In this document: positions 34,341 through 42,661 of the stretch, piece by piece
Position numbering within the stretch: position 1 is the stretch's first letter
Layout: every line of letters begins with the position of its first letter
Assembly (NCBI RefSeq): GCF_008642375.1
Contig: NZ_CP029194.1
Span: 1,116,001-1,180,000 of the forward strand
Source of the DNA: Streptomyces venezuelae
GTDB taxonomy: Bacteria > Actinomycetota > Actinomycetes > Streptomycetales > Streptomycetaceae
Length of the DNA stretch: 64,000 nt
Reading direction: 5' to 3'
Translations under genes and position numbers: made by a program
The notes under the pieces: model-generated
Database searches by the model: none
Told to the model about the DNA's origin: nothing
The model's input: the letters and a program-made list of their open reading frames with translations, nothing else

Positions 34341-35486
34341 TCACCACTCGGCCAGGGAGCCGTCGTCCCGGCGCCACGCCGGGTTGCGCCAGCGGTGGCC
34401 CACCTCGGCGGCCCGCTCGACCGCCTTCTCGTCGACCTCGATGCCGAGGCCCGGCCCGGTCGGCAGGGCCACGTGCCCGTCCTCGTACCGGAAGACCGCC
34501 GGGTCCACGAGGTAGTCGAGCAGGTCGGAGCCGGTGTTGTAGTGGATGCCGAGGCTCTGCTCCTGGATCAGCAGGTTCGGTGCGGCGAAGCCGACCTGGA
34601 GGCAGGAGGCGAGCGCGATCGGGCCCAGCGGGCAGTGCGGGGCGAGGGAGACGTCGTACGCCTCGGCCATCGCGGCGATCCTGCGCACCTCCGAGATGCC
34701 TCCCGCGTGCGAGAGGTCGGGCTGTGCGACGGCGATGCCCTGGTCGAGGACCTTCTTGAAGTCCCAGCGGGAGTAGAGGCGTTCGCCGGTCGCGATGGGG
34801 ATGGACGTGGAGCGCACGATGTCGCCGATGTGGTCGCTCATCTCCGGGACGACCGGCTCCTCCACGAAGAAGGGCAGGTACGGCTCCAGGAGCGGCAGGA
34901 CCCGGCGGGCCATGGGCGCGGTGAGGCGGCCGTGGAAGTCGATCGCGATGTCGAACTCGTCGCCGACGGCCTCCCGGACGGAGGCGACCCGGTCCACGAT
35001 CGCCTGGGTGGCGGCGGGGGTGTCGATGAGCCGCAGCTGTGCGGAGGCGTTCATCTTGATCGCGGTGAAGCCCTCGTTCCTGCGGGCCAGGGCCTCCGAG
35101 GCGACCTCGTCCGGCCGGTCGCCGCCGATCCAGCTGTAGACGCGGACCCGGTCGCGGACGTTGCCGCCGAGGAGCTGCCAGACGGGGACGCCGAGGGCCT
35201 TGCCCGTGATGTCCCAGAGGGCCTGGTCGATGCCGGCGACGGCGCTGGAGAGGACCGGGCCGCCGCGGTAGAAGCCTCCCTTGGTGAGGACCTGCCAGTG
35301 GTCCTCGATCTTCATCGGGTCCTGGCCGATCAGGTAGTCGGAGAGCTCCTCGACCGCGGCGGCGACGGTGTGGGCGCGGCCCTCGACGACGGGCTCGCCC
35401 CAGCCCGTGATGCCCTCGTCGGTGTCGATGCGCAGGAAGCACCAGCGCGGGGCGACGAGGTGGGTGCGCAGGGAGGTGATCTTCAC
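34341..35486 (-). CDS. dgoD: D-galactonate dehydratase, enolase superfamily
   Basis: 381 residues from a GTG at 35486 overlapping the upstream stop. The E. coli enzyme has nearly the same length, and the active-site residues fall at the same positions: Asp183 and His185 in IDFHGR, Glu209 in FFVEEP, Glu235 in ATGERL and the catalytic His in LAPHCPLG. It removes water from D-galactonate to give 2-keto-3-deoxygalactonate. It is the last gene in a five-gene operon that also contains the dehydrogenase, kinase, aldolase and lactonase of the same route. Confidence 0.93.
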   Translation of the reverse strand: MKITSLRTHLVAPRWCFLRIDTDEGITGWGEPVVEGRAHTVAAAVEELSDYLIGQDPMKIEDHWQVLTKGGFYRGGPVLSSAVAGIDQALWDITGKALGVPVWQLLGGNVRDRVRVYSWIGGDRPDEVASEALARRNEGFTAIKMNASAQLRLIDTPAATQAIVDRVASVREAVGDEFDIAIDFHGRLTAPMARRVLPLLEPYLPFFVEEPVVPEMSDHIGDIVRSTSIPIATGERLYSRWDFKKVLDQGIAVAQPDLSHAGGISEVRRIAAMAEAYDVSLAPHCPLGPIALASCLQVGFAAPNLLIQEQSLGIHYNTGSDLLDYLVDPAVFRYEDGHVALPTGPGLGIEVDEKAVERAAEVGHRWRNPAWRRDDGSLAEW

Positions 35487-36235
35487 TTGGAGTCCTTCTT
35501 CACGGTCCAGCCGCCGTCGACGACCAGGTTCGTTCCGGTGATGTAGGTGGCGTCGGCGGAGGCGAGGAAGGCGACGGCGGACGCCACCTCCTCGGGGCGG
35601 CCGAGGCGGGCGAGGGCGGTGGCGTCGGCGGAGATCCGCCGTCCTTCCTCGTCGACGTCGTTCCACACGTCGGTGAGGATCGGTCCGGGCAGGACGGAGT
35701 TGAAGCGGACGTCTGGCCCGTACTCGACGGCGAACTGCCTTACCAGGGCGCACATTCCGCCCTTCGCTGCGGCGTACGCGGGGTAGCCGGGCAGGCCGAA
35801 GTCGGCGTGCACGCTGGAGGTGGCGACGAGGCTGCCGCGCTCGGCGCGCAGGTCGTCGAGGAAGGTGCGGGTGGCGAGGTAGAGGGCCCGCAGGTTGACG
35901 GCCATCTCCCGGTCCCAGGTGGCGACGGGGAGTTCGTGGGCGGCGCCGGCGGTGTGGGTGAAGGCGTTGCTGTGGAGGACGCCCACCGGGCCGAAGCGGG
36001 CGTGGGCCTCCTCGCGGAGGGCGGTCCAGTCCTCCTCGGAGGAGACGTCGCAGTGGACGTAGGCGGCGCGGCCGCCGTCGGCGCGGATCGCGGCGGCGAC
36101 GGCCTCGCCGGCCTCGTCGGCGATGTCGGAGACGAGGACCGAGGCGCCCTCGGCGGCGAGGCGGGCGGCGCTGGCGGCGCCGATGCCCGAGGCCGCGCCG
36201 GTGACGACGGCGGTCCGTCCGGAGAATCGGTTCAT
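35483..36235 (-). CDS. SDR family oxidoreductase, candidate galactose dehydrogenase
   Basis: 250 residues from the ATG at 36235. Short-chain dehydrogenase with TGAASGIGAA, the Asp at the end of strand two (VLVSDIADEAG) that favours NAD, the SSVHADFGLPGYPAYAAAKGG region with Tyr and Lys of the active site, and the closing ITGTNLVVDGGW. SDR enzymes act as galactose 1-dehydrogenases in several bacteria; the operon context supports that here, but oxidation of another sugar is possible. Its stop overlaps the dgoD GTG. Confidence 0.85.
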   Translation of the reverse strand: MNRFSGRTAVVTGAASGIGAASAARLAAEGASVLVSDIADEAGEAVAAAIRADGGRAAYVHCDVSSEEDWTALREEAHARFGPVGVLHSNAFTHTAGAAHELPVATWDREMAVNLRALYLATRTFLDDLRAERGSLVATSSVHADFGLPGYPAYAAAKGGMCALVRQFAVEYGPDVRFNSVLPGPILTDVWNDVDEEGRRISADATALARLGRPEEVASAVAFLASADATYITGTNLVVDGGWTVKKDSK

Positions 36236-36287
36236 GGGCGGGGTTCCTGTGTGCTGGTACGGAGACGGTGCTGCCGGGCTCGTGGCC

Positions 36288-37253
36288 TCAGCGGCTGATG
36301 TCCTGGGCGGCGAGCAGGCCGAGTTCGGCGCGGCGTGGGAGGCCCTCCCAGTCGCCGGGGACGGAGACGGCGAACGCGCCGCAGAGCGCGGCGAGTCGGA
36401 GGCGGTCCGGGACCGGGGAGCCGTCGAGGGCTGCGGCGAGGTAGCCGGAGACGAAGGCGTCGCCCGCGCCGACGGGGTCGACGGCGGTGACGCGTACGGC
36501 CGGTCGGAGGTGCAGCTCGCCGTCGGCGACCGCGAGGGCACCCTCCGCGCCGAGCTTGAGGACGGCCTGTGCCGGGCCGAGTCCGGTGAGGACGCGGGCC
36601 ATCCGCTCCGGCTCGTCCTCGGGCACGAAGAGGGACGCCTCCTCGGGGCCTGCGAAGACGATGTCGGCGTACGGGAGGAGGCGGCCGAGCACGTCGGCGG
36701 CCTCGGCGCGGCTCCAGAGGCGCTCGCGGTGGTTGACGTCGAAGGAGACGGTGACGCCGGCGGCGCGGGCGACCGTGACGGCGCGCTCGACGGCGGCGCG
36801 GGCGGTGGGGCTCAACGCCGGGGTGATGCCGGTGACATGAAGGATCCGGGCGCCGGCGATCCGCGCCTCGTCCAGGTCCTGGGGGGCGAGCCGGGAGCCT
36901 GCGAGTCCGGCGCGGTAGTAGGTGACGCGGAGCCGGTCGGCGGTGCGCCGTTCGCGGAGCATCAGGCCTGTGGGGGCCGCCGGGTCCATACGGGCGCCGG
37001 AGACGTCGACACCCTCGGCGCGCAGTCCGGCGAGGACCATCGCACCCGTCGCGTCCTCCCCGACGCGGCCGGTCCAGGCGGCGCTGTGGCCGAGCCGGCT
37101 CACGCCGACGGCGACGGTCGCCTCGGCACCCGCCCAGCCGAGGCGCAGGGGTGCTCCCGTGGCGAGCGGGCCGGGCGTGGTGGCGGCGGCGACGGCCATG
37201 ACCTCGCCGAGGGTGACGAGTTCGGGGTGAGCGGCGGGTGCCGGGGAGTTCAT
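36288..37253 (-). CDS. PfkB family sugar kinase, 2-keto-3-deoxy sugar acid kinase
   Basis: 321 residues. PfkB/ribokinase fold: GEVMAVAAATTPGPL at the start, WAGAEATVAVGVSRLG, substrate region YYRAGLAGSRL, and the C-terminal anion hole and catalytic Asp in DPVGAGDAFVSGYLAA. The Tyr-Tyr-Arg segment is typical of 2-keto-3-deoxygluconate/galactonate kinases. It should phosphorylate the dehydratase product at C6 for the aldolase. The start ATG at 37253 overlaps the aldolase stop. Confidence 0.88.
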   Translation of the reverse strand: MNSPAPAAHPELVTLGEVMAVAAATTPGPLATGAPLRLGWAGAEATVAVGVSRLGHSAAWTGRVGEDATGAMVLAGLRAEGVDVSGARMDPAAPTGLMLRERRTADRLRVTYYRAGLAGSRLAPQDLDEARIAGARILHVTGITPALSPTARAAVERAVTVARAAGVTVSFDVNHRERLWSRAEAADVLGRLLPYADIVFAGPEEASLFVPEDEPERMARVLTGLGPAQAVLKLGAEGALAVADGELHLRPAVRVTAVDPVGAGDAFVSGYLAAALDGSPVPDRLRLAALCGAFAVSVPGDWEGLPRRAELGLLAAQDISR

Positions 37254-37924
37254 CGCCGTATCCCGTCGAGGAAGGCGGCCGCCCGCTCGGCGAGGGCCGC
37301 CAGGGAGCCGCCCTCGCAGGCGTCCCCGACGAGGGGGCCGCCGACGCCGAGGGCGGCGGCGCCCGCGGCGAGGTAGGCGGGGGCGTCGGCGGCGCCGATG
37401 CCCCCGGTCGGGACGAGGGGGACGTCGGGGAGCGGGGCACGTACGGCGCGGAGGTACTCCGGTCCGCCGGTCGCGGCGGGGAAGAGTTTGACCATGGCGG
37501 CGCCGGCCCGCCAGGCGGTGAGGATCTCGGTGGGCGTGTAGGCGCCGGGGAGCACCGGGACGTCCAGGCGCACGGCTTCGGCGATGACCTCGGTGGAGGT
37601 GGTCGGGGTGATGAGGTAGGTGGCTCCCGCCTCGACGGCGGCGTGGGCCTCGGCGGGCGTGGTCACCGTGCCCGCGCCGAGCGCGAGCCCGGGCGGGGCG
37701 TCGGCGGCGTACTCGCGGAGCGCGTCGAGGACTCCGGGGGTGGTGAGGGTGAACTCGGCGGCGCGGACGCCGGACGCCCTGAGCGTGTCGGTGACTTCGG
37801 CGAAGTGGGTGGCGGCCGTGGAACGGAGGATCGCGATGACGGGGGCGGCGGCCAGTGCGGCGGACAGCCCTGCGTGGGCGGTGCCGGGGGTGGGCGGAGC
37901 GGCGGTCTCGTGCGGAGTGGTCAC
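37250..37924 (-). CDS. 2-keto-3-deoxy-6-phosphogluconate/galactonate aldolase
   Basis: 224 residues. KDPG/KDPGal aldolase of the Eda family: APVIAILRS at the start, catalytic Glu in [21 protein letters not shown], the [12 protein letters not shown] segment and the Schiff-base lysine in [10 protein letters not shown] with [10 protein letters not shown] at the phosphate site. It splits the phosphorylated keto-deoxy acid to pyruvate and glyceraldehyde 3-phosphate. In this operon the galactonate form is the likely substrate. The start is preceded by a gap with tandem repeats that separates it from the lactonase gene. Confidence 0.9.
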   Translation of the reverse strand: MTTPHETAAPPTPGTAHAGLSAALAAAPVIAILRSTAATHFAEVTDTLRASGVRAAEFTLTTPGVLDALREYAADAPPGLALGAGTVTTPAEAHAAVEAGATYLITPTTSTEVIAEAVRLDVPVLPGAYTPTEILTAWRAGAAMVKLFPAATGGPEYLRAVRAPLPDVPLVPTGGIGAADAPAYLAAGAAALGVGGPLVGDACEGGSLAALAERAAAFLDGIRR

Positions 37925-37981
37925 GGTGCGGGGCTTCCTTGCGGGTCGGAGCGCGTTCCGCCGGGAGGGCGGCGGCGTACC

Positions 37982-38066
37982 GGGTCGGTGATCGGCGTAC
38001 GGGATCGGCGCTCGGGATCCGTGATCGGGATCCGTGATCGGCTTACGGGGTCGGTGATCGGCCTGC
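37982..38066. repeat. cluster of 13-bp and 19-bp repeats
   Basis: GGGATCCGTGATC occurs twice in tandem (38014-38026, 38027-38039) after a diverged copy at 38001-38013, flanked by two near-identical copies of a 19-mer starting GGGTCGGTGATCGGC at 37982 and 38048. They fill the gap between the aldolase and lactonase genes, inside what should be one operon. Confidence 0.8.
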
Positions 38067-38078
38067 GGGTTTCAGCGG

Positions 38079-38984
38079 TCAGCGGTCGGCGTACAGCGGG
38101 GTGGGCAGGCCCGTGGCGCCGGGGCGGCAGACGAAGAGGCGGCCCGCGTCGGGCTCGGCGCGGCGCCGTTCCTCGTCGAGGCCCTCGGTCGCCGTGGTGA
38201 TGACGAGGACGTCCCGCGCGGGCCCGGCGAAGGCGCAGCTCGTCACGTGCGAGGCGGGTACCTCCACGCGCGCGTGGAGGGTGCCGTCGGGCTCGAAGGC
38301 GAGGACCTCGCCGGCTCCCCAGACCGCGACCCAGACGCGCCCCGCGCTGTCGACGGTGAGCCCGTCGGGGGCGCCCCGGTCGAGCACGGCGAAGGGGCGG
38401 CGGTCACCGAGGGCGCCGCTCTCCGTGTCGTAGGCGAGGACGTCGACGCGGCCGGTCTGGCTGTCGGCGTAGTAGAGGAGGCTGCCGTCGAGGCTCCAGC
38501 CGAGGCCGTTCGAGATGCCGACGGAGTCGATCAGGGTGACGAGCCGGTCGCCGTCGAGGCGGTAGAGGGCGCCCGCGCCGGGGCTCTCGTCGTACGCCAT
38601 GGTGCCGGCGAGGAGCCGGCCCGCTGGGTCGACGGCCGCGTCGTTCATCCGGCGCGGCAGGCCGTCGTCGGGGAGGGCGGGCGCGGCGAGTTCGACCGCC
38701 TCGGCGACCGGGCGGCCCTCGTCCAGGCGCAGGACGGAGGTGCCCGCGGCGGCGAGGACGGCGCCGGAGGCGCAGAGGGCGACAGCGCCGACGGGGCGGT
38801 CGAAGCGGAGGGTGGCGACGGGCGCGAGGTCCGGTCCGCCGGCTCCGTCGGTCAGGGCGGCCCGGTGGACCAGCCCTTCCGGGATGTCCACCCAGAGGAC
38901 CTCCTGGCGCCGGTCGTCCCAGAGGGGCCCTTCCGCGAGACGTCCGGGCAGGGGGGAGCAGGGCACGGCCCTGAGGTGAAGCAT
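38079..38984 (-). CDS. SMP-30/gluconolactonase family lactonase
   Basis: 301 residues from the ATG at 38984, preceded by GAGGAGGA. Six-bladed propeller lactonase with the expected metal ligands: Glu in AEGPLWDD, Asn in SNGLGWSLDGSLLYYAD, and Asp in DGLTVDSAGRVWVA; RRMNDAAVDPAGR carries the substrate Arg/Asn. It would open the sugar lactone made by the SDR enzyme to the free acid used by DgoD. First gene of the minus-strand operon; a promoter at 39010-39038 fits. Confidence 0.92.
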   Translation of the reverse strand: MLHLRAVPCSPLPGRLAEGPLWDDRRQEVLWVDIPEGLVHRAALTDGAGGPDLAPVATLRFDRPVGAVALCASGAVLAAAGTSVLRLDEGRPVAEAVELAAPALPDDGLPRRMNDAAVDPAGRLLAGTMAYDESPGAGALYRLDGDRLVTLIDSVGISNGLGWSLDGSLLYYADSQTGRVDVLAYDTESGALGDRRPFAVLDRGAPDGLTVDSAGRVWVAVWGAGEVLAFEPDGTLHARVEVPASHVTSCAFAGPARDVLVITTATEGLDEERRRAEPDAGRLFVCRPGATGLPTPLYADR

Positions 38985-39009
38985 CTGTCCTCCTCGGTTG
39001 GCTCCTCAA

Positions 39010-39038
39010 AAAGTAGGGCTTCGTCTAACGGTTGTAAA
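39010..39038 (-). promoter_or_regulatory. predicted promoter of the galactonate operon
   Basis: On the minus strand TTTACA (39038-39033), a 17-bp spacer and TACTTT (39015-39010), ending about 25 bp before the lactonase ATG. Confidence 0.5.
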
Positions 39039-39113
39039 TATCCCGCCCTCCCCTTCTTCCAACCCTTCGAATAACATCATCGGGACAGCGTGGCCGACCG
39101 GAGGACAGCACAG

Positions 39114-40391
39114 ATGATCAAGCGGACGTCGCAGGACATCCGACGCCTGAACCGCTTCGAGGTCCTGCGGCGGGTCTACGCGGGCCCCGGCGCGATGAGC
39201 CGTCAGGACATCGCGACGGCGACCGGGCTCTCCTTCGCCACCGTCGCCAACCTCACCTCCGAGCTCCTGGAGGCCGGGGTGCTCGTCGAGGCGGGCCACG
39301 AGGACTCCAGCGGCGGCCGCCCCCGTGCGCGCCTCGCCGTGAACGCCGGGCGGGGCGCCCTGATCGGCGTCGACATCGCCGAGACCTCGGTGCACGCCGA
39401 GCTCTTCGACCTGGCCCTGGCGGTCCGGCACTCCGTCGAGCGCCCCCTCCCGCCGGGTGAGGTCCGTCCCTCCGACGTCGTCGACGTCCTCGCCGGCTGC
39501 GTGGAGGAGCTGCTGGCCGCCTCCGGCACGCCCCGCGAGCGGGTGCTCGGTGCCGGGGTCAGCGTGCCGGGCATGGTGGAGCGCGAGGGCGGCGTCTCGT
39601 CCTTCTCGCCGTACTGGTCCTGGCACGAGGTACCGCTGCGCGCCCTGCTCGACGAGCGTCTCGGACTGCCCCTGTGGCTCGACAACCCGCTGCGGGCCAG
39701 CACGGTCGCCGAGCTGTGGTTCGGCGCCGGGCGCGAGGCCGACGACCTGGTGGTGCTGACGCTGCGGGCCGGTGTCGGCGCCGGGATCGCGATCGGCGGG
39801 CAGCTGTACCGGGGCTTCACCAACAGCGCGGGCGAATGGGGCCACACCTGCCTCGCCCTCGACGGCCGCCTGTGCACCTGCGGCAACCGGGGCTGTGTCG
39901 AGGCGTACGTGAGCACCCGGGGGATCGCGCAGACCTGGCGCGAGCTGGCCCCGGGCGACGAGCGGGCGGCGGGCGCGGACGACGCGGCGACGGTCGCGGC
40001 CCTGGCGCGCGCGGAGGCGGAGGGGGACACGACGGCCGCCGCCGTCATCGACGCGACCGGGCGCTACCTGGGCGCGGCGGTGGCCAATCTGGTCAATCTG
40101 TTCAACCCGCGCGTGCTCGTCCTCGGCAACGAGGTCGTGGACCTGCTCGGTGAGCGCCTGCTGACCGCCGCGTACGAGGCCGTGCCCCGGCACGCCCTGC
40201 CGCTGCCGCACCGGGCCGCGACCCTGCGGCGCAGCGCGGTCCCGCACAACGCGGTGACCCGGGGCGCCGCCACCTTCGCACTGGAAGGGTTCCTCAACGA
40301 CCGGGAGGTCTTCGGGCCGGTCAGCCGGATGCGTCAGCCCCGGGAGCGCCGGGACGGGCGCCGCGCCGGGCCCGCCGATGCGGAGGGGTGA
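39114..40391 (+). CDS. ROK family transcriptional regulator, galactonate operon
   Basis: 425 residues from the ATG at 39114, well spaced after GGAGGA (39101-39106); a GTG at 39090 is an alternative. The helix-turn-helix is MSRQDIATATGLSFATVANL followed by SGGRPRARL, and the ROK domain has the zinc segment LCTCGNRGCVEAY. It is divergent from the lactonase-led operon with a 129-bp gap, so it is the obvious candidate regulator. A charged C-terminal tail (RERRDGRRAG) extends beyond the usual end. Confidence 0.9.
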   Translation: MIKRTSQDIRRLNRFEVLRRVYAGPGAMSRQDIATATGLSFATVANLTSELLEAGVLVEAGHEDSSGGRPRARLAVNAGRGALIGVDIAETSVHAELFDLALAVRHSVERPLPPGEVRPSDVVDVLAGCVEELLAASGTPRERVLGAGVSVPGMVEREGGVSSFSPYWSWHEVPLRALLDERLGLPLWLDNPLRASTVAELWFGAGREADDLVVLTLRAGVGAGIAIGGQLYRGFTNSAGEWGHTCLALDGRLCTCGNRGCVEAYVSTRGIAQTWRELAPGDERAAGADDAATVAALARAEAEGDTTAAAVIDATGRYLGAAVANLVNLFNPRVLVLGNEVVDLLGERLLTAAYEAVPRHALPLPHRAATLRRSAVPHNAVTRGAATFALEGFLNDREVFGPVSRMRQPRERRDGRRAGPADAEG

Positions 40392-40488
40392 CGGGCGCCC
40401 CGCGCCCGCCCTGCCGCCTGACCTGCGCTCAGCGCCCGGCCCGCTGCCTGACCCGCACTCGGCTCCCGCCCTGCCGCTCGCCCCGTGC

Positions 40489-41325
40489 TCAGCGTCCGCC
40501 CTGTTGCCCGCCGTGGTGCCCCAGCCGGGCCGAGAGCTCGGCGGCGCCCTTCGTGGCGAGGGCGGTGAGTTCGTTCTCCCGGTCCTCGCTCCAGCGGTGG
40601 ACCGGCACCGAGACGGACAGCGCCGCGACGACCCGGCCGGACCGGTCCCGCACGGGCGCGGCGACGCAGCTGACGTCCGGGTTGGACTCCTGGAGTTCGA
40701 CGGCGACGCCGAGGATCCGGATCTCGGCGAGCGCGGCCCGCAGCACGTCCGGGTCACTGAGGCTGTTCGGCGTCATCGCCTCCAACGGCCCCTCCTCCAG
40801 GCGCTCTTCGAGCCGTGCTTCGAGCTCGGCGGCGGGGAGGGAGGCGAGGAGCATCTTGCCGACGGCGGTGCAGTGGGCGGGCAGGCGGCGCCCGGTCGCG
40901 GAGACCATCCGTACCGCGTGCGTCGAGTCGACCTTGGCGATGTAGATGACGTCCATGTCCTCCAGGAGGGCCACATGGACGGTCTCGCCGCAGGTGTCGG
41001 CCACCTCGCGGGCGACCTGGTGGCCCTCGGCCGCGAGGTCGAGCTGTTCCGCGTACCGGCTGCCGAGCTGGTACGTGCGGACGCCGAGCCGGTAGCGGCC
41101 GGGCTGCTCCGGCACCGGGACGAGGTAGTTGCGGGCGGTCAGGGTCGTGACCAGCTCGTGCGTGGTCGTGCGCGGCAGCTGGAGCCTGCGGGTGATCTCG
41201 GGCGCGGAGAGCGTCCCGTCGCCCTGGAGGAAGAGCTCCAGTATGTCGAATGCCCTGGTCACCGCCGGAACGAGTCGTCCCACGGGGCCCACCCCACCCT
41301 CTGCTCGTTCGATATCCCGTACCAC
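40489..41325 (-). CDS. IclR family transcriptional regulator
   Basis: 278 residues from a GTG at 41325; an internal GTG nearer VGRLVPAVTRAF would also fit. The winged helix is PAVTRAFDILELFLQGDG with LSAPEITRRLQLPRTTTHEL, and the effector domain has VHVALLEDMDVIYIAKVDS, HCTAVGKMLLASLP and CVAAPVRDRSG. IclR proteins sense small acids such as aldonates and uronates. It is divergent from the enolase-superfamily gene at 41507 and is its likely regulator. Between it and the ROK gene (40392-40488) lies C-rich, imperfectly repeated sequence. Confidence 0.92.
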   Translation of the reverse strand: MVRDIERAEGGVGPVGRLVPAVTRAFDILELFLQGDGTLSAPEITRRLQLPRTTTHELVTTLTARNYLVPVPEQPGRYRLGVRTYQLGSRYAEQLDLAAEGHQVAREVADTCGETVHVALLEDMDVIYIAKVDSTHAVRMVSATGRRLPAHCTAVGKMLLASLPAAELEARLEERLEEGPLEAMTPNSLSDPDVLRAALAEIRILGVAVELQESNPDVSCVAAPVRDRSGRVVAALSVSVPVHRWSEDRENELTALATKGAAELSARLGHHGGQQGGR

Positions 41326-41409
41326 GACCGAAATCGCGGACAGAGACTAGCCGTGGACCACGGGGCGGGCAACGGCCGGCCGGGGCCCCGCGGCGGGGAC
41401 GCGCTCCCA

Positions 41410-41439
41410 TTGACATGCCGACGGGCCGCTGCCTACGGT
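41410..41439 (+). promoter_or_regulatory. predicted promoter of the dehydratase-dehydrogenase pair
   Basis: TTGACA (41410-41415), an 18-bp spacer and TACGGT (41434-41439). The segment just downstream (41453-41477), containing CGAACAGTAT and ATACCGAAC as imperfect inverted halves, is a candidate IclR site. Confidence 0.55.
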
Positions 41440-41506
41440 CTCGCCGGTCCACCGAACAGTATTCGAGATACCGAACATCACGCCAGCGCCCCCGGGAGCA
41501 ACCATC

Positions 41507-42661
41507 GTGCGCATCACGGGAATCACCACGCATGTCGTCGGAACGCCGTGGCGCGATCTGACCTACGTCCTGGTCCACACCGACGAGGGGCTGACCGGTG
41601 TCGGCGAGACCCGGATGCTCGGGCACACCGACGCCCTGATCGGCTATCTCCGCGAGGCGGAGGCGAACCACATCGCCGGCTCCGACCCCTTCGCCGTCGA
41701 GGATCTCGTCCGCCGCATGAAGTACGGCGACTTCGGGCGGGCCGGCGAGATCGTGATGTCGGGCATCGCCGTCGTGGAGACGGCCTGCTGGGACATCAAG
41801 GGCAAGGCCCTCGGCGTGCCCGTGTGGCAGCTGCTCGGCGGGCAGGTGACCGACCGCGTACCGGCGTACGCGAACGGCTGGTACACCACCGAGCGCACCC
41901 CGGAGGCCTACCACGCGGCGGCCCGCGAGGTCGTGGCGCGCGGCTACCGGGCGCTGAAGATCGACCCGTTCGGCAACGGCCGGTTCGAGCTGGACGCCGA
42001 GCGGTCGCGGTACGCGGTCTCGCTCATCGAGGCCGTACGGGACGCGATCGGCCCGGACACCGAGCTGATGGTGGAGATGCACGGCCGCTTCTCCCCCGCG
42101 ACCGCGGTCCGGCTCGCCCACGACCTGGCGCCGTTCCGTCCCGCGTGGCTGGAGGAGCCGGTGCCGCCGGAGAACCTCAAGGCCCTGCGGAAGGTGGCAG
42201 AGAAGGTCGACCTGCCGATCGCCACCGGGGAGCGGATCCACGACCGGATCGAGTTCCGCGAGCTGTTCGAGTCGCAGGCCGCCGACATCGTCCAGCCCGA
42301 CGTCGGCCACATCGGCGGCATCCTGGAGGCCAGGAAGCTCGCCGCCACCGCCGAGACGCATGACGTGCTCGTCGCCCCGCACAACGTCGGCGGCTCCGTC
42401 CTCACCGCCGCCTCCCTCCAACTCGCAGCCTGCACCCCGAACTTCAAGGTTCTGGAGCACTTCAACGACTTCGCGGACGCCGAGATCAAGAAGGTCGTGC
42501 GCGGGGCTCCGGAGGTCGATCCGGAGACGGGCTGCTTCGCGGTCTCGCACGCTCCGGGCCTGGGCGTCGAGCTCGACGTGGACGCGGCGGCCGAATTCCC
42601 GCAGCAGCGCGCCCGGTTCGACCTGTGGGCCGAGGACTGGGAGAAGAGGCGTCCCCGGTGA
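41507..42661 (+). CDS. mandelate racemase/muconate lactonizing enzyme family sugar-acid dehydratase
   Basis: 384 residues from a GTG at 41507. Enolase superfamily: lid domain DLTYVLVHTDEGLTGVGET, Lys151 in LKIDPFG, metal ligands Glu190 (VEMHGRF, with His192), Glu217 (LEEPVP) and Glu242 (ATGERI), and the catalytic His292 in VAPHNVGG. The Glu-Met-His-Gly-Arg pattern resembles galactonate/mannonate-type dehydratases, but the ligand at 190 is Glu where DgoD has Asp, so the substrate differs from the dgoD product line at 34341. Candidates are a hexonate, a deoxyhexonate or a uronate-derived acid. Its stop overlaps the dehydrogenase GTG. Confidence 0.87.
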   Translation: MRITGITTHVVGTPWRDLTYVLVHTDEGLTGVGETRMLGHTDALIGYLREAEANHIAGSDPFAVEDLVRRMKYGDFGRAGEIVMSGIAVVETACWDIKGKALGVPVWQLLGGQVTDRVPAYANGWYTTERTPEAYHAAAREVVARGYRALKIDPFGNGRFELDAERSRYAVSLIEAVRDAIGPDTELMVEMHGRFSPATAVRLAHDLAPFRPAWLEEPVPPENLKALRKVAEKVDLPIATGERIHDRIEFRELFESQAADIVQPDVGHIGGILEARKLAATAETHDVLVAPHNVGGSVLTAASLQLAACTPNFKVLEHFNDFADAEIKKVVRGAPEVDPETGCFAVSHAPGLGVELDVDAAAEFPQQRARFDLWAEDWEKRRPR

